From Acetobacteraceae bacterium (GTDB taxonomy: Bacteria; Pseudomonadota; Alphaproteobacteria; Acetobacterales; Acetobacteraceae): a stretch of DNA of 48,395 nucleotides. Positions 25,323-35,406 of this stretch are shown here, one piece after another (positions within the stretch are counted from its first letter, which is position 1; every line of letters begins with the position of its first letter). The notes under the pieces are model-generated. The model did not search any database. It was given only the letters and a program-made list of their open reading frames with translations, and was not told where the DNA came from. Made by a program: the position numbers and the translations under genes. The stretch spans positions 1-48,395 of the forward strand of contig JASHOF010000184.1 in NCBI GenBank assembly GCA_030041255.1. The letters run 5' to 3'.

Positions 25323-26156
25323 ATGGCACTCAAGACATTCAACCCGATCACGCCGAGCCTGCGCGGCACCGTGCTGGTGAGCCGGGCCGGGCTCTGGAAG
25401 GGCAAGCCGGTCAAGGCGCTGACGGTCGGCAAGACGGCGACCGGCGCGCGCAACAATCACGGACGGATCACCAGCCGCTTCCGCGGCGGCGGCCACAAGC
25501 GGGCGTACCGGCTGATCGACTTCAAGCGCCGCCGCTTCGATATCGAAGCGGTGGTCGAGCGGCTGGAATACGACCCCAATCGCACCGCGTTCATTGCCTT
25601 GATCCGCTACCGGGACGGCGCACTCTCCTACATCCTCGCCCCGCAGCGCCTGGCCGCCGGCGACAGCGTGATTGCCGCGGCCCGGGCCGACATCAAGCCC
25701 GGCAACGCGATGCCGCTCTCCGCGATTCCGGTCGGCACGATCGTGCACAATATCGAGATGAAGCCGGGCGCCGGCGGCAAGCTCGCGCGCGCCGCCGGGA
25801 CCTATGCGCAACTGGTCGGCAAAGACGCCGGCTATGCTCAGCTCAAGCTCGGCTCGGGCGAGCTCCGCATGGTCAGGGCGGAGTGCATGGCGAGCATCGG
25901 CGCCGTCTCCAACCCCGACAATTCCAACCAGCATATCGGCAAGGCCGGGCGCAGCCGCTGGCTTGGCCGCCGGCCGCACAACCGCGGCGTGGCGATGAAT
26001 CCGGTCGATCATCCGCTGGGCGGCGGCGAGGGCAGAAGCTCCGGCGGACGCCACCCGACCACGCCGTGGGGAAAGCCGACCAAGGGCTACAAGACGCGCG
26101 CCAACAAGCGGACCGACAAGCTGATCATCCGGCGGCGCAACAAGGGGAAGGGCTGA
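25323..26156 (+). CDS. rplB: 50S ribosomal protein L2
   Basis: L2 (277 residues) is needed for peptidyl transferase activity and subunit joining. Hallmarks are [15 protein letters not shown] at the start, [17 protein letters not shown] and the late segment [20 protein letters not shown], containing the conserved His near the catalytic centre. Standard length for the family. It has a ribosome binding site GGGAGAGGGG directly upstream. Confidence 0.98.
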   Translation: MALKTFNPITPSLRGTVLVSRAGLWKGKPVKALTVGKTATGARNNHGRITSRFRGGGHKRAYRLIDFKRRRFDIEAVVERLEYDPNRTAFIALIRYRDGALSYILAPQRLAAGDSVIAAARADIKPGNAMPLSAIPVGTIVHNIEMKPGAGGKLARAAGTYAQLVGKDAGYAQLKLGSGELRMVRAECMASIGAVSNPDNSNQHIGKAGRSRWLGRRPHNRGVAMNPVDHPLGGGEGRSSGGRHPTTPWGKPTKGYKTRANKRTDKLIIRRRNKGKG

Positions 26157-26160
26157 GGGC

Positions 26161-26439
26161 ATGGCACGCTCGGTCTGGAAGGGTCCGTTCGTCGACGGCT
26201 ATCTGCTGGCGAAGGCGGATGCTGCGCAGGCGTCCGGGCGCAACGAGATCATCCGCACCTGGTCCCGCCGCTCGACCATCCTGCCTCAGTTCGTGGGCCT
26301 GACCTTCGGTGTTTATAACGGCCGCAAATTCCTGCCGGTCCAGGTGACCGAGAACATGGTCGGCCACAAGTTCGGCGAGTTCTCGCCGACCCGGACCTTC
26401 ACCGGCCACGCCGCCGATCGCAAAGCGAAGCGAGCCTGA
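26161..26439 (+). CDS. rpsS: 30S ribosomal protein S19
   Basis: S19 (92 residues) binds the 30S head near the A site and contacts S13. It starts [16 protein letters not shown] and contains [20 protein letters not shown] and the ending [11 protein letters not shown]. Full length. It lies 4 bp after rplB and 1 bp before rplV. Confidence 0.98.
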   Translation: MARSVWKGPFVDGYLLAKADAAQASGRNEIIRTWSRRSTILPQFVGLTFGVYNGRKFLPVQVTENMVGHKFGEFSPTRTFTGHAADRKAKRA

Positions 26440-26440
26440 G

Positions 26441-26839
26441 ATGGGCAAGCCGAGACAACCGCGCCGGCTCGAGGATAGCGAAGCCGAGGCGATCATCCGC
26501 AATCTCAGGGTCAGCCCGCGCAAGCTCAACCTGGTGGCCGGCCTGATCCGCAACCTACCGGCCTCCGAGGCCGTCTCGCGGCTCACCTTCAGCCGCCGGC
26601 GCATCGCGCAGGCGGTGCGGAAGGCGCTCGAGAGCGCGATCGCCAATGCCGAGAACAATCACCAGCTCGACGTCGATCGCCTGGTCGTCAAGCACGCCGA
26701 TGTCGGGCGCGCGACCGTCATGCGGCGCTTCCACGCCCGCGGGCGCGGACGTGCCTCGAGGGTGGAGAAGTGGTTCAGCCATATCCGGATCGTCGTCTCC
26801 GAGCGGAGCGAGAGGGCACCCGGAGAGGAGGCCGGCTAG
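26441..26839 (+). CDS. rplV: 50S ribosomal protein L22
   Basis: L22 (132 residues) forms part of the exit-tunnel wall through its long hairpin ([20 protein letters not shown], about 83-102); changes there affect macrolide sensitivity in other bacteria. The N-terminal [20 protein letters not shown] is extended relative to E. coli (110 residues), as in other alphaproteobacteria. Single-base gaps on either side show tight packing in the operon. Confidence 0.97.
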   Translation: MGKPRQPRRLEDSEAEAIIRNLRVSPRKLNLVAGLIRNLPASEAVSRLTFSRRRIAQAVRKALESAIANAENNHQLDVDRLVVKHADVGRATVMRRFHARGRGRASRVEKWFSHIRIVVSERSERAPGEEAG

Positions 26840-26840
26840 G

Positions 26841-27521
26841 ATGGGGCACAAGGTCAATCCGATCGGGCTTCGGGTCGGCATCAACCGGACCTGGGACAGC
26901 CGCTGGTACGCCAATGACGCCGACTATGCGGGGCTGCTGCATGAGGATCTCAGGCTCCGGAAACATCTGCGGAGCCGGCTCACCGGCGCCGGTGTTTCGC
27001 GTGTCGTCATCGAGCGGCCGGCCAAGAAGCCGCGGGTCACGATCTATGTCGCGCGCCCCGGCGTGGTGATCGGCAAGAAGGGCCAGGATATCGACGTGCT
27101 GCGCAAGAACCTGGCGGCGATGGCGAAGACCGATGTTGCCCTCAACATCGTCGAAATCCGCAAGCCGGAGATCGATGCCACGCTGGTGGCGGAGAATGTC
27201 GCCCAGCAGCTCGAGCGGCGGGTCGCCTTCCGCCGTGCGATGAAGCGGGCGGTGCAGTCGGCGATGCGCCTCGGCGCGCAGGGCATCCGCATCCAGTGCG
27301 GCGGGCGGCTCGGCGGGGCCGAGATTGCGCGGGTGGAATGGTACCGCGAAGGGAGGGTGCCGCTGCACACCCTGCGTGCCGATGTCGATTTCGGAACCGC
27401 CACCGCCAAGACCACCTACGGCACCTGCGGGGTGAAGGTCTGGGTCTTCAAGGGCGAGATCATGGCCCACGATCCGATGGCCCAGGACCGACGCGCCGCC
27501 GAGCAGGCGCCGCAGCGCTGA
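26841..27521 (+). CDS. rpsC: 30S ribosomal protein S3
   Basis: S3 (226 residues) guards the mRNA entry tunnel and has helicase-related activity. It starts [20 protein letters not shown], has the KH domain motif VIGKKGQDI (about 75-83), and the C-terminal domain [20 protein letters not shown] 26841 gives the standard start; the frame is open upstream inside rplV. Length is normal for the class. Confidence 0.98.
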   Translation: MGHKVNPIGLRVGINRTWDSRWYANDADYAGLLHEDLRLRKHLRSRLTGAGVSRVVIERPAKKPRVTIYVARPGVVIGKKGQDIDVLRKNLAAMAKTDVALNIVEIRKPEIDATLVAENVAQQLERRVAFRRAMKRAVQSAMRLGAQGIRIQCGGRLGGAEIARVEWYREGRVPLHTLRADVDFGTATAKTTYGTCGVKVWVFKGEIMAHDPMAQDRRAAEQAPQR

Positions 27522-27534
27522 GCGAGGAAGAGCG

Positions 27535-27951
27535 ATGCTATCCCCCAAGCGCAGCAAGTTCCGCAAGGCTCACAAGGGCCGCATCCACGGCCTCGCCAAG
27601 GGCGCGAGCAGTCTCGATTTCGGCGCCTACGGCCTCAAGGCGGTGGAACCGGAGCGGGTGACGGCGCGGCAGATCGAAGCGGCGCGGCGCGCCATCACGC
27701 GCGCCATGCGGCGCAGCGGCCGGGTGTGGATCCGGATTTTCCCTGACGTGCCGGTCTCGATCAAGCCGGCCGAAGTCAGGATGGGCTCCGGCAAAGGGAG
27801 CCCGGAGTTCTGGGTCTGCCGGGTGAAACCGGGCCGTATCCTGTTCGAGCTCGACGGCGTTCCCCCGGCGGTGGCGCGCGAGGCGCTCGCGCTTGGTGCG
27901 AACAAGCTGCCGATGAAGACGCGCTTCGTGAGCCGGATCGGTGAGGGCTGA
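27535..27951 (+). CDS. rplP: 50S ribosomal protein L16
   Basis: L16 (138 residues) helps position A-site tRNA. Typical segments are [19 protein letters not shown] and [20 protein letters not shown]. It has an Arg in the conserved R81 region that YcfD-type oxygenases hydroxylate in E. coli (within RMGSGKG). A good Shine-Dalgarno GAGGAAGAG precedes the ATG. Confidence 0.98.
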   Translation: MLSPKRSKFRKAHKGRIHGLAKGASSLDFGAYGLKAVEPERVTARQIEAARRAITRAMRRSGRVWIRIFPDVPVSIKPAEVRMGSGKGSPEFWVCRVKPGRILFELDGVPPAVAREALALGANKLPMKTRFVSRIGEG

Positions 27952-27955
27952 GGCA

Positions 27956-28162
27956 ATGGGCAAGGCGTCCGAGCTGCGCACGAAAACCCCGGATGAGCTT
28001 CAGACCATGCTCCTCGATCTCAGAAAGGAGCAGTTCAACCTGCGTTTCCAGCGCGCGACCGGCCAGCAGGGGGGAGTGGCGCGCATTCCGGTGGTGCGCA
28101 AGGAGATCGCGCGGGTGAAGACGGTGATGGCGGAGCGCCGGCACTCGGCGCCGGAAGGCTGA
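27956..28162 (+). CDS. rpmC: 50S ribosomal protein L29
   Basis: L29 (68 residues) is a two-helix protein near the tunnel exit. It contains [20 protein letters not shown] and LRFQRATGQ, which define the family. ATG 27956 (MGKASELR) is preferred to the start at 27941, which is inside rplP. It lies 4 bp after rplP. Confidence 0.96.
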   Translation: MGKASELRTKTPDELQTMLLDLRKEQFNLRFQRATGQQGGVARIPVVRKEIARVKTVMAERRHSAPEG

Positions 28163-28173
28163 AGGAGAGGCCG

Positions 28174-28437
28174 ATGCCGAGGCGGGTGCTGAGCGGCCGC
28201 GTGGTGAGCGACCGGATGGAGAAGACGGTGACGGTGCTGGTCGAGCGGCGCGTGATGCACCCGCTCTACAAGAAATTCATCCGCCGCTCGAAGAAATATG
28301 CCGCTCACGACGAGGGTAATTCCTGCAAGGTGGGCGATGTCGTGCGCATCGAGGAGTGTCCGCGGATCAGCAAGCGGAAGGCCTGGCTGGTGATCGAGCG
28401 CAACGGCGAGCGTTTCGCGCCGGGAGCGGGTGGCTGA
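28174..28437 (+). CDS. rpsQ: 30S ribosomal protein S17
   Basis: S17 (87 residues) is a primary 16S rRNA binder needed for 30S assembly. It begins [19 protein letters not shown] and contains [20 protein letters not shown] followed by the [14 protein letters not shown] segment. It is an OB-fold protein. Spacing to rplN is 10 bp. Confidence 0.97.
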   Translation: MPRRVLSGRVVSDRMEKTVTVLVERRVMHPLYKKFIRRSKKYAAHDEGNSCKVGDVVRIEECPRISKRKAWLVIERNGERFAPGAGG

Positions 28438-28447
28438 GGAGAGGCCG

Positions 28448-28816
28448 ATGATCCATCCTGAGACCAATCTCGACGTGGCGGACAATTCGGGCGCGCGCCG
28501 CGTGCAGTGCATCAAGGTGCTGGGCGGCTCGCGGCGCAAGACTGCCTCGGTCGGCGACGTGATCGTGGTTTCGATCAAGGAGGCGATTCCCCGCGGCAAG
28601 GTGAAGAAGGGGGACGTGCACCAGGCCGTGATCGTGCGCACCGCGTTTCCGGTCAGGCGCGCCGACGGCAGCGCGATCCGCTTCGATCGCAACGCCGCGG
28701 TGCTGATCACCAAGCAGCAGGAACCGATCGGCACCCGCATCTTCGGGCCGGTGGTGCGCGAGCTGCGCGCCAAGCGGTTCATGAAGATCATCAGCCTGGC
28801 CCCGGAGGTGCTGTAG
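28448..28816 (+). CDS. rplN: 50S ribosomal protein L14
   Basis: L14 (122 residues) lies at the subunit interface and is the binding site of the silencing factor RsfS. It is recognised by [21 protein letters not shown] and the [13 protein letters not shown] region (each shown in part). ATG 28448 (MIHPETNL) gives the standard 122-residue length; the earlier in-frame start at 28430 overlaps rpsQ. Confidence 0.98.
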   Translation: MIHPETNLDVADNSGARRVQCIKVLGGSRRKTASVGDVIVVSIKEAIPRGKVKKGDVHQAVIVRTAFPVRRADGSAIRFDRNAAVLITKQQEPIGTRIFGPVVRELRAKRFMKIISLAPEVL

Positions 28817-28820
28817 CGAC

Positions 28821-29141
28821 ATGGCGGCCAGGATCCGCAAGGGCGACCAGGTGCAGGTGATCAGCGGCGTCGAAAAGGGCAAGCGCGGCGAGGTGGTGCG
28901 CGTACTTCCCAAGGAGGGCCGCGCCGTGGTGCAAGGGGTGAAGCGCGCGACGCGCCATCAGAAGCCCCGCGGTGTCGGCCAGCCGGGCGGCATCATCGAG
29001 CGGGAGGCGCCCATCCATCTCTCGAAGCTGGCGCTGATCGACCCCTCGACGGATCAGCCGACGCGGGTCGGATTCCGGCGCCTGGAGGACGGGCGGAAGG
29101 TGCGCTTCGCCCGCAAGAGCGGCCAGGCGATCGAGCGGTGA
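28821..29141 (+). CDS. rplX: 50S ribosomal protein L24
   Basis: L24 (106 residues) is an assembly initiator of the 50S subunit near the tunnel exit. The KOW motif is at [20 protein letters not shown] (about 4-23). Other family text is [20 protein letters not shown]. It lies 4 bp after rplN and 12 bp before rplE. Confidence 0.97.
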   Translation: MAARIRKGDQVQVISGVEKGKRGEVVRVLPKEGRAVVQGVKRATRHQKPRGVGQPGGIIEREAPIHLSKLALIDPSTDQPTRVGFRRLEDGRKVRFARKSGQAIER

Positions 29142-29153
29142 GGAGCGCCCGAC

Positions 29154-29726
29154 ATGAGTGAAACGGCCGTCAGAGAGGCCCGGGAGATGCCGCGCCTGCA
29201 GCGCCGCTACCAGGAGGTGCTGCGCGAGGCGCTGCGGAAAGAGTTCGGTTACCGCAACGTGATGCAGGTGCCGAGGCTCGAGAAGATCGTCGTCAACATG
29301 GGAGTGGGCGAGGCGGCCTCGGATCAGAAGAAGCTCGATTCGGCACTTGCCGAACTGGCGCTGATCGCCGGCCAGAAGCCGGTGAAGACCCTGGCGAAGA
29401 AGGCGATCGCCGCGTTCAAAATTCGCAAGGGCCTCGCCATCGGCTGCAAGGTGACGCTGCGCAAGGCGCGGATGTGGGAGTTCCTGGACCGGCTGGTGAA
29501 TATCGCCTTGCCGCGGGTGCGCGATTTCCGCGGCATCGGCGAGAAGGGTTTCGACGGGCGAGGCAATTTCGCGCTCGGCCTCAAGGAGCAGATCGTGTTT
29601 CCCGAGATCAATTACGACAAGGTGGATGCCATTCGCGGCATGGACATCGTCTTCGTGACCACGGCGAAAACGGACCGGGAGGCGAAGGCGCTGTTGCGCG
29701 GCTTCGACCTGCCGTTCGCGAGTTGA
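29154..29726 (+). CDS. rplE: 50S ribosomal protein L5
   Basis: L5 (190 residues) binds 5S rRNA in the central protuberance and contacts P-site tRNA. Segments: [40 protein letters not shown] and [17 protein letters not shown]. The N-terminal extension of about 10 residues ([16 protein letters not shown]) is unusual only in wording; length is within the family range. Confidence 0.97.
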   Translation: MSETAVREAREMPRLQRRYQEVLREALRKEFGYRNVMQVPRLEKIVVNMGVGEAASDQKKLDSALAELALIAGQKPVKTLAKKAIAAFKIRKGLAIGCKVTLRKARMWEFLDRLVNIALPRVRDFRGIGEKGFDGRGNFALGLKEQIVFPEINYDKVDAIRGMDIVFVTTAKTDREAKALLRGFDLPFAS

Positions 29727-29748
29727 GGGGCGGAGGTGGACTAAGAGA

Positions 29749-30054
29749 ATGGCGAAGATCTCCCAGGTCAACCGCAATCACAAGCGCCAGCGCATGGCGG
29801 CGCGGGATGCCGCCAAGCGGGGGGCGCTGAAGAAGATGGTCATGGACCGCAAAGCCGCGGTGGAAAAGCGCTTCGAGGCCTCGATCAGGCTGGCGGCGAT
29901 GCCGCGCAACGCGGCGAAGGTGCGCATCCGGCTGCGCTGCGAACTCACGGGGCGCTCGCGCGGCAATTATCGCAAGTTCCGGCTCTGCCGCATCGCGCTG
30001 CGCGAGCTTGCCGGTGCCGGGCAGATTCCCGGATTGGTCAAGGCGAGTTGGTGA
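29749..30054 (+). CDS. rpsN: 30S ribosomal protein S14 (zinc-free form)
   Basis: S14 (101 residues) is in the 30S head. There is no CxxC pair, so it is the long, zinc-independent (C-) form typical of alphaproteobacteria. Hallmarks are [20 protein letters not shown] and [19 protein letters not shown]. It lies 22 bp after rplE and 12 bp before rpsH. Confidence 0.97.
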   Translation: MAKISQVNRNHKRQRMAARDAAKRGALKKMVMDRKAAVEKRFEASIRLAAMPRNAAKVRIRLRCELTGRSRGNYRKFRLCRIALRELAGAGQIPGLVKASW

Positions 30055-30066
30055 GGGAGGGGTCCG

Positions 30067-30465
30067 GTGGCGGTTTCAGATCCTCTCGGTGACATGCTGA
30101 GCCGCATCCGCAACGCCCAGCGGGCGGGGCAGACCGTGTGCGTGGCGCCGGCTTCGCGCTTGCAGGCGAACGTGCTCGAGGTCCTGAAGCGGGAGGGATT
30201 CATCCGCGGCTTCTCGGCCGAGGAGCTGCGGCCCGGAGTGGCGCGGCTCAGGATCGAGCTGAAGTACAGCGAAGGCGAGCCGGTGATCAAGGAGATCACC
30301 CGGGTTTCCAAGCCGGGCCGGCGTGTCTATTCGAAGATCCGCGAACTGCCGCGGGTCTATGCCGGCCTCGGGGTGTCCATCCTTTCCACCCCGCGCGGGG
30401 TGATGAGCGATGCGGAAGCACGCGCCGCCAATGTCGGCGGCGAGGTGCTCTGCCGTGTGTTCTGA
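30067..30465 (+). CDS. rpsH: 30S ribosomal protein S8
   Basis: S8 (132 residues) binds the central domain of 16S rRNA and, in E. coli, represses the spc operon by binding the rplE leader. Family segments: [17 protein letters not shown] and [20 protein letters not shown] and the ending [12 protein letters not shown]. It uses a GTG start with a good ribosome binding site (GAGGGAGGGG). 11 bp separate it from rplF. Confidence 0.97.
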   Translation: MAVSDPLGDMLSRIRNAQRAGQTVCVAPASRLQANVLEVLKREGFIRGFSAEELRPGVARLRIELKYSEGEPVIKEITRVSKPGRRVYSKIRELPRVYAGLGVSILSTPRGVMSDAEARAANVGGEVLCRVF

Positions 30466-30476
30466 GGAAACGGAAG

Positions 30477-31010
30477 ATGTCACGCGTCGGCAAATATCCG
30501 GTCGACATTCCGGCCGGCGTCGAGGTCGCGCTCGCCGGGCGGATGCTGACGGCAAAGGGCAGGCTCGGCTCTCTCTCGCTCGAGCTCGGGCCGGATGTCG
30601 ATGCACGAATCGAGGCCCGACGGGTGGTGATCGCCCCTACGGGCAAGGAACGGCGTGCGCGCATGATGTGGGGCACGACGCGCGCGCTGGTTGCCAACAT
30701 GGTGCGCGGGGTTTCGGCCGGGTACACGAAGGCGATGGAGATCAGCGGCACCGGCTACCGGGCGCAGGTGCAGGGCAAGAACCTGGTGCTCAACCTCGGC
30801 TACTCGCACGAGATCAGCTACCCGGTGCCGGACGGCATTCGCGTCACCTGCGAGAAGCCGACGGCGATCCGGGTGGAAGGGGCGGACAAGCGGCTGGTGG
30901 GACAGGTGGCGGCGGAGATCCGCGGCTTCCGTCGGCCCGAACCCTACAAGGGCAAGGGCGTGAAGTACGAGGCCGAAGTGATCCGCCGCAAGGAAGGCAA
31001 GAAGAAGTAG
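30477..31010 (+). CDS. rplF: 50S ribosomal protein L6
   Basis: L6 (177 residues) lies near the sarcin-ricin loop and factor-binding site. It starts [20 protein letters not shown] and contains the motif [16 protein letters not shown] near the C-terminus. Two similar alpha/beta domains are expected from the family. The frame is open upstream inside rpsH but homology begins at 30477. It is followed by rplR after 1 bp. Confidence 0.98.
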   Translation: MSRVGKYPVDIPAGVEVALAGRMLTAKGRLGSLSLELGPDVDARIEARRVVIAPTGKERRARMMWGTTRALVANMVRGVSAGYTKAMEISGTGYRAQVQGKNLVLNLGYSHEISYPVPDGIRVTCEKPTAIRVEGADKRLVGQVAAEIRGFRRPEPYKGKGVKYEAEVIRRKEGKKK

Positions 31011-31011
31011 C

Positions 31012-31374
31012 ATGAGCGCGATGGGGGATCTGCGCGCGCGCCGGCGGGCGCGGCTGCGCTTCCGGCTCCGCCAGAAAGGGGGCGGGCGGCCTCGGCTGTC
31101 GGTGTTCCGCTCGGGGCGGCATATCTATGCGCAGGTGATCGACGATGCGGCGGGGCGAACGCTGGCGGCCGCCTCCAGCCTCGAGGCGGCGCTCAGGTCC
31201 TCGCTCGAAAGCGGCGCCGACCGCGCCGCCGCGGCGGCCGTCGGCCGGCTGATCGCGGAACGCGCGCTCGCGGCGGGAATCAAGGACGTGGTGTTCGATC
31301 GCGGGGCCTATCTCTATCACGGCCGGGTGCAGGCACTCGCCGACGCGGCCCGCGAGGGCGGGCTCGCCTTCTGA
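31012..31374 (+). CDS. rplR: 50S ribosomal protein L18
   Basis: L18 (120 residues) binds 5S rRNA with L5. Its basic N-terminus ([14 protein letters not shown]) is followed by [20 protein letters not shown] and [20 protein letters not shown], all typical. It is a conserved single-domain protein. Spacing to rpsE is 13 bp. Confidence 0.97.
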   Translation: MSAMGDLRARRRARLRFRLRQKGGGRPRLSVFRSGRHIYAQVIDDAAGRTLAAASSLEAALRSSLESGADRAAAAAVGRLIAERALAAGIKDVVFDRGAYLYHGRVQALADAAREGGLAF

Positions 31375-31387
31375 GGACGTAACGATC

Positions 31388-31957
31388 ATGGCACGGGAAC
31401 CGAGGGAAGGCCGCGGCCGCGAGCGCGATGCGGGCGACGAGCTGGTGGACAAGCTGGTCAGCATCAACCGTGTCGCCAAGGTGGTGAAGGGCGGCCGGCG
31501 CTTCGCTTTCGCGGCGCTGGTCGTGGTGGGCGATCAGAAGGGCCGCGTCGGCTACGGCGCCGGCAAGGCGCGCGAGGTGCCGGAAGCGATCCGCAAGGCC
31601 ACCGACCGGGCGAAAAGGGCGATGATCCGCGTGCCGATGCGCGAGGGTCGCACCCTGCATTACGATGTCGAGGGGCGATACGGCGCCGGGCGGGTGGTGC
31701 TGCGCGCGGCACCGGCGGGCACCGGGATCATCGCCGGCGGGGCCATGCGCGCGGTGTTCGAATCGCTCGGCATCGGCGATGTGGTTGCCAAGTGCGTCGG
31801 CAGCCGCAATCCGCACAACATGGTGAAGGCGACGTTTGCCGCGCTCGGGCGCTCGGCGGCGCCGCGGATGGTGGCGCAGCGCCGTGGCAGGAAGGTCTCC
31901 GACCTCTTGGGCCGGCGCGAGGGCCAGGGGCAGCCGGAGGCGCCGGCCGATGCCTGA
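31388..31957 (+). CDS. rpsE: 30S ribosomal protein S5
   Basis: S5 (189 residues) helps decoding accuracy and mRNA unwinding. The double-stranded RNA-binding domain is near [19 protein letters not shown] (about 23-41) and the second domain has [21 protein letters not shown] (shown in part). The spectinomycin-site loop [10 protein letters not shown] is intact. Its stop overlaps the rpmD start by 8 bp. Confidence 0.98.
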   Translation: MAREPREGRGRERDAGDELVDKLVSINRVAKVVKGGRRFAFAALVVVGDQKGRVGYGAGKAREVPEAIRKATDRAKRAMIRVPMREGRTLHYDVEGRYGAGRVVLRAAPAGTGIIAGGAMRAVFESLGIGDVVAKCVGSRNPHNMVKATFAALGRSAAPRMVAQRRGRKVSDLLGRREGQGQPEAPADA

Positions 31958-32141
31958 AACGAAGCAGGTGCGGGTGACACAGATCGCCTCCGCCGCCGGT
32001 CGCAAGCCCGGCCAGCGGGAGACGCTGATCGGGCTCGGCCTCAACCGGCTGGGCCGGAGCCGTGTCCTGGCGGCGACCCCGGCGGTGCGCGGCATGCTGC
32101 GCAAGGTGGCGCACCTGCTGCGGGTTGAAGAGCTGTCATGA
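31950..32141 (+). CDS. rpmD: 50S ribosomal protein L30
   Basis: L30 (63 residues) is a small 50S protein. It contains [20 protein letters not shown] and [20 protein letters not shown], typical for the family. ATG 31950 lies within the last 8 bases of rpsE; the track frame is open further upstream but inside rpsE. It is 16 bp from rplO. Confidence 0.95.
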   Translation: MPETKQVRVTQIASAAGRKPGQRETLIGLGLNRLGRSRVLAATPAVRGMLRKVAHLLRVEELS

Positions 32142-32157
32142 GAGGCGGGAAGTGCCG

Positions 32158-32640
32158 ATGAAGCTCAACGAACTGACCGACCGGGCGGGGGCGCGGCACG
32201 CTGCGAAGCGGCTTGGGCGCGGCATCGGCTCGGGCAAGGGCAAGACCTGCGGGCGCGGGGTGAAGGGGCAGAAGGCGCGCACCGGCGTGGCGCTGAACGG
32301 CTTCGAAGGCGGACAGATGCCGATCTACCGCCGGCTGCCGAAGCGTGGTTTCAGGAATCCGTTCCGCACCATCTACGCGCCGGTCAATCTGGGCGCCCTC
32401 GCCGGCGCCATCGCCGCCGGGCGGCTCGACCCGGCGCAGCCGATCGGCGAGCAGGCACTCCGCGATGCCGGGCTGATCGGCAAGGGCAGGCAGTGGGCGG
32501 GCGTCAGCCTGCTCGGAGGAGGCCGCCTCGAGCAGGCGATCCGGATCACGGTCGCCCGTGCCTCGAAGTCTGCGATCGCCGCTGTCGAGGCGGCGGGCGG
32601 CAGCGTGGCGCTGCCGGCAGAGCCGGCGGCAGAGAGCTAG
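32158..32640 (+). CDS. rplO: 50S ribosomal protein L15
   Basis: L15 (160 residues) is a late-assembly 50S protein. The glycine-rich N-terminal region [18 protein letters not shown] and [20 protein letters not shown] are diagnostic. It ends the spc ribosomal block. A 134-bp gap follows before secY, in which I find no clear terminator or promoter. Confidence 0.97.
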   Translation: MKLNELTDRAGARHAAKRLGRGIGSGKGKTCGRGVKGQKARTGVALNGFEGGQMPIYRRLPKRGFRNPFRTIYAPVNLGALAGAIAAGRLDPAQPIGEQALRDAGLIGKGRQWAGVSLLGGGRLEQAIRITVARASKSAIAAVEAAGGSVALPAEPAAES

Positions 32641-32774
32641 CGTGCCAGAACCGGCCGCGCGTTGCCGATCTTGCGGAGTGCCGTCGGCAGCAGCAGATTG
32701 ATTGCCTGGCGTTGCGGCCTCGCGAGGCACCCGTGAGTGTGGCGGCGCCGGTTTTCTGAAGCCGAGGATCCCGA

Positions 32775-34118
32775 ATGGCATCGGTCGCCGAACAACTTGC
32801 TGCGAACTTCAATATCGGCGTGTTCGCGAAGGCGACCGACCTCAAGAAGCGCATCTGGTTTACGCTCGGCGCGCTGGTCGTCTATCGCCTGGGCACGTAC
32901 ATTCCGCTGCCCGGGGTCAATCCTGCGGTGATGGCCGAACTGATGCAGCGCTCGAGCGGCGGCATCCTCGGCATGTTCAACATGTTCACGGGCGGCGCGC
33001 TGGGGCGGATGACGATCTTCGCCCTCAACATCATGCCCTATATCACCGCCAGCATCATCATTCAGATGATGGCGGCGGCGGTTCCCTCGCTCGAGGCGCT
33101 GCGCAAGGAGGGCGAAAGCGGACGCAAGACCCTGAACCAGTATACGCGCTACCTGACGGTGGTGATTGCCCTCTTCCAGTCCTACGGGATCGCAGTCGGG
33201 CTGGAGAGCGTGCGCGGCAGCATGGGCGCTGCGGTCGCCGATCCGGGATGGTTCTTCCGGATCTCGGCCACCATCATCCTGGTGGGCGGCACCATGTTCC
33301 TGACCTGGATCGGCGAGCAGATCACCGACCGCGGCGTGGGCAACGGCTCCAGCCTCATCATCATGGCCGGCATCATCGCCAACATGCCGCAGGCGCTGAT
33401 CTCGCTTCTCGAGCTCGGCCGGACCGGTGCGCTCTCGACCGTCTTCATCATTTTCTTCCTGGTGTTTGCCATTGCCGTGATCGCCTTCATCGTGTTCATC
33501 GAGCGGGCGTACCGCCGGGTCATGGTGCAATATCCGAAGCGCCAGGTCGGCAACCGGATGTTCGGCGGCGATTCGACGCATATGCCGCTCAAGGTGAATA
33601 CATCCGGGGTCATTCCGCCGATCTTCGCGAGTTCCATCCTGCTGATCCCGGCGACCGTCAGCGGCTTTTCCCAGGGCAGCGGGAATTCCCTCCTGCTCCG
33701 CATCTCGACCCTGCTCGGCCAGGGCCAGCCGCTCTTCCTCGTGCTCTACGCGGCGATGATCCTCTTCTTCACGTTCTTCTACACCGCGGTGGTGTTCAAC
33801 CCGGAGGAGACGGCCGACAATCTGAAGAAGTATGGCGGCTTCATCCCGGGCATCCGGCCCGGCAGCGCGACGGCGAGTTATTTCGATTATGTGCTGACCC
33901 GCATCACCGTGCTGGCCGCACTCTACCTGGTGGCGGTTTGCCTGCTGCCGCAGATCCTGATCAGCTATTACGCGGTGCCGTTCTATTTCGGCGGCACCAG
34001 CCTGATCATCATCGTCGTGGTCTGCATGGACACGGTCACCCAGATCCAGTCGCACCTCCTGGCCCATCAGTACGAAGGGTTGATACGGAAGGCCCGGATC
34101 AAGGGGCGAGGTCGATGA
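32775..34118 (+). CDS. secY: Preprotein translocase subunit SecY
   Basis: SecY (447 residues) is the channel of the Sec translocon in the inner membrane, with ten expected helices. The N-terminal helix region begins KKRIWFTLGALVVYRLGTYI and the plug/TM2 region follows near GILGMFNMFTGGAL. SecA-contact loops include QYPKRQVGNRMFGG and IKGRGR at the C-terminus. It is in the usual position after rplO but 134 bp downstream, so it may have its own weak promoter. It overlaps adk by 4 bp (ATGA). Confidence 0.98.
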   Translation: MASVAEQLAANFNIGVFAKATDLKKRIWFTLGALVVYRLGTYIPLPGVNPAVMAELMQRSSGGILGMFNMFTGGALGRMTIFALNIMPYITASIIIQMMAAAVPSLEALRKEGESGRKTLNQYTRYLTVVIALFQSYGIAVGLESVRGSMGAAVADPGWFFRISATIILVGGTMFLTWIGEQITDRGVGNGSSLIIMAGIIANMPQALISLLELGRTGALSTVFIIFFLVFAIAVIAFIVFIERAYRRVMVQYPKRQVGNRMFGGDSTHMPLKVNTSGVIPPIFASSILLIPATVSGFSQGSGNSLLLRISTLLGQGQPLFLVLYAAMILFFTFFYTAVVFNPEETADNLKKYGGFIPGIRPGSATASYFDYVLTRITVLAALYLVAVCLLPQILISYYAVPFYFGGTSLIIIVVVCMDTVTQIQSHLLAHQYEGLIRKARIKGRGR

Positions 34119-34801
34119 TCCTGATCCTGCTCGGCCCCCCCGGTGCCGGAAAGGGCACCCAGGCCGAGCGGCTGGTGAGCCGGCACGGCTTCCGGCAGAT
34201 CTCGACCGGCGACATGCTGCGGGCGGAGGTGGCGAGCGGCAGCGCGATCGGCCGTGAGGCCAAGGCGATCATGGATCGCGGCGACCTGGTGCCGGATAAC
34301 GTGATCGTCCGGATGCTGGACCGGCGGCTCGCTGCGGAGAATGGCCACGACCTGATCCTGGACGGCTTTCCCCGCACCGTGCCCCAGGCCGAGGCCCTCG
34401 ATCGCCTGCTCGCCGAGCGGGATCTCGAGCTTTCGGGGGTCATCGTGGTGGAGGTGGACGAAGAGGCGCTCACCGAGCGGATCGTCGGGCGGTTCAGTTG
34501 TGCGGCATGCGGGGCGAGCTATCATGATACGTTTCGCCCGACCCGGATCGATGGTGTCTGCGACCGCTGCGGCGGCCGCGAATTCGTGCGCCGCGCGGAC
34601 GACACGAGAGAGACGGTCCTGGCGCGGCTGGCTGCCTATCACGCCCAGACCGCGCCGCTCCTGCCCTACTACCGGAGGATGGGCAGGCTTTACCCCGTGG
34701 ACGGAATGGCCGGGATCGAGGCGGTTACCACGGCGATCGAAGGGATCCTTTCCGGATTTGCGCGAGGCGGAGTTCACGCAAAAGTGATGCGGGCCGATTG
34801 A
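34115..34801 (+). CDS. adk: Adenylate kinase with zinc-finger LID
   Basis: Adenylate kinase (228 residues) interconverts AMP, ADP and ATP. The P-loop is GPPGAGKGT (7-15). The LID carries four cysteines at 129, 132, 149 and 152 (CAACGASYH and CDRCGG), the zinc-binding form seen in many Gram-positives and some alphaproteobacteria. The DGFPRT motif is at about 83-88. The gene starts inside the last bases of secY. Its stop overlaps the -35 box (TTGACT) of the rpsM promoter. Confidence 0.97.
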   Translation: MILILLGPPGAGKGTQAERLVSRHGFRQISTGDMLRAEVASGSAIGREAKAIMDRGDLVPDNVIVRMLDRRLAAENGHDLILDGFPRTVPQAEALDRLLAERDLELSGVIVVEVDEEALTERIVGRFSCAACGASYHDTFRPTRIDGVCDRCGGREFVRRADDTRETVLARLAAYHAQTAPLLPYYRRMGRLYPVDGMAGIEAVTTAIEGILSGFARGGVHAKVMRAD

Positions 34802-34826
34802 CTCGCCCGGACCCTGGCTTATTTTA
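34798..34826 (+). promoter_or_regulatory. Promoter of the alpha operon (rpsM-rpsK-rpoA-rplQ)
   Basis: TTGACT at 34798-34803 overlaps the adk stop codon. A 16-bp spacer leads to TATTTT (34820-34825); ATTTTA at 34821-34826 would give 17 bp. The same -35 hexamer is used upstream of rpsL. Transcription would start about 120 bp upstream of rpsM. This would let the alpha operon be expressed apart from the spc operon. Confidence 0.5.
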
Positions 34827-34904
34827 GGCCAAGAACCTGACCCCTGCGGCACCTGAGGCCCGGGGTGTGGTTCGTTTTGGCATGGTGAGGCGGAAAACGG
34901 GGTG

Positions 34905-34928
34905 CGGATGCCGGCAAGTGGGCATCCG
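34905..34928 (+). promoter_or_regulatory. Leader hairpin upstream of rpsM (possible autoregulatory site)
   Basis: CGGATGCC, an 8-nt loop GGCAAGTG and GGCATCCG make a perfect 8-bp stem in the leader of the alpha operon. Its 3' side ends 8 bp before the GGCAGGAG ribosome binding region of rpsM. In E. coli S4 controls this operon through a leader structure; rpsD is not in this operon here. The role is inference. Confidence 0.4.
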
Positions 34929-34951
34929 TTCGGGGCAGGAGCAAGAACGGC

Positions 34952-35329
<378 letters not shown>

Positions 35330-35406
35330 GGAAGCTGCCTTCCCGGTGAGAAGAGCCGCGCCGCTTCGCCGCGCGTGGCGGATCAGGATCAAAGGAACCG
35401 AACGAC

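Noticed and set aside
32641-32774. Promoter for secY in the 134-bp gap
   Set aside because: TTGATT at about 32698 has no acceptable -10 at the right distance, so no promoter is claimed.
32702-34801. 699-aa open frame spanning secY and adk
   Set aside because: Only its last third, from 34115, is adk. The first part is an out-of-frame shadow of secY with high Arg/His/Gly content and no homology.
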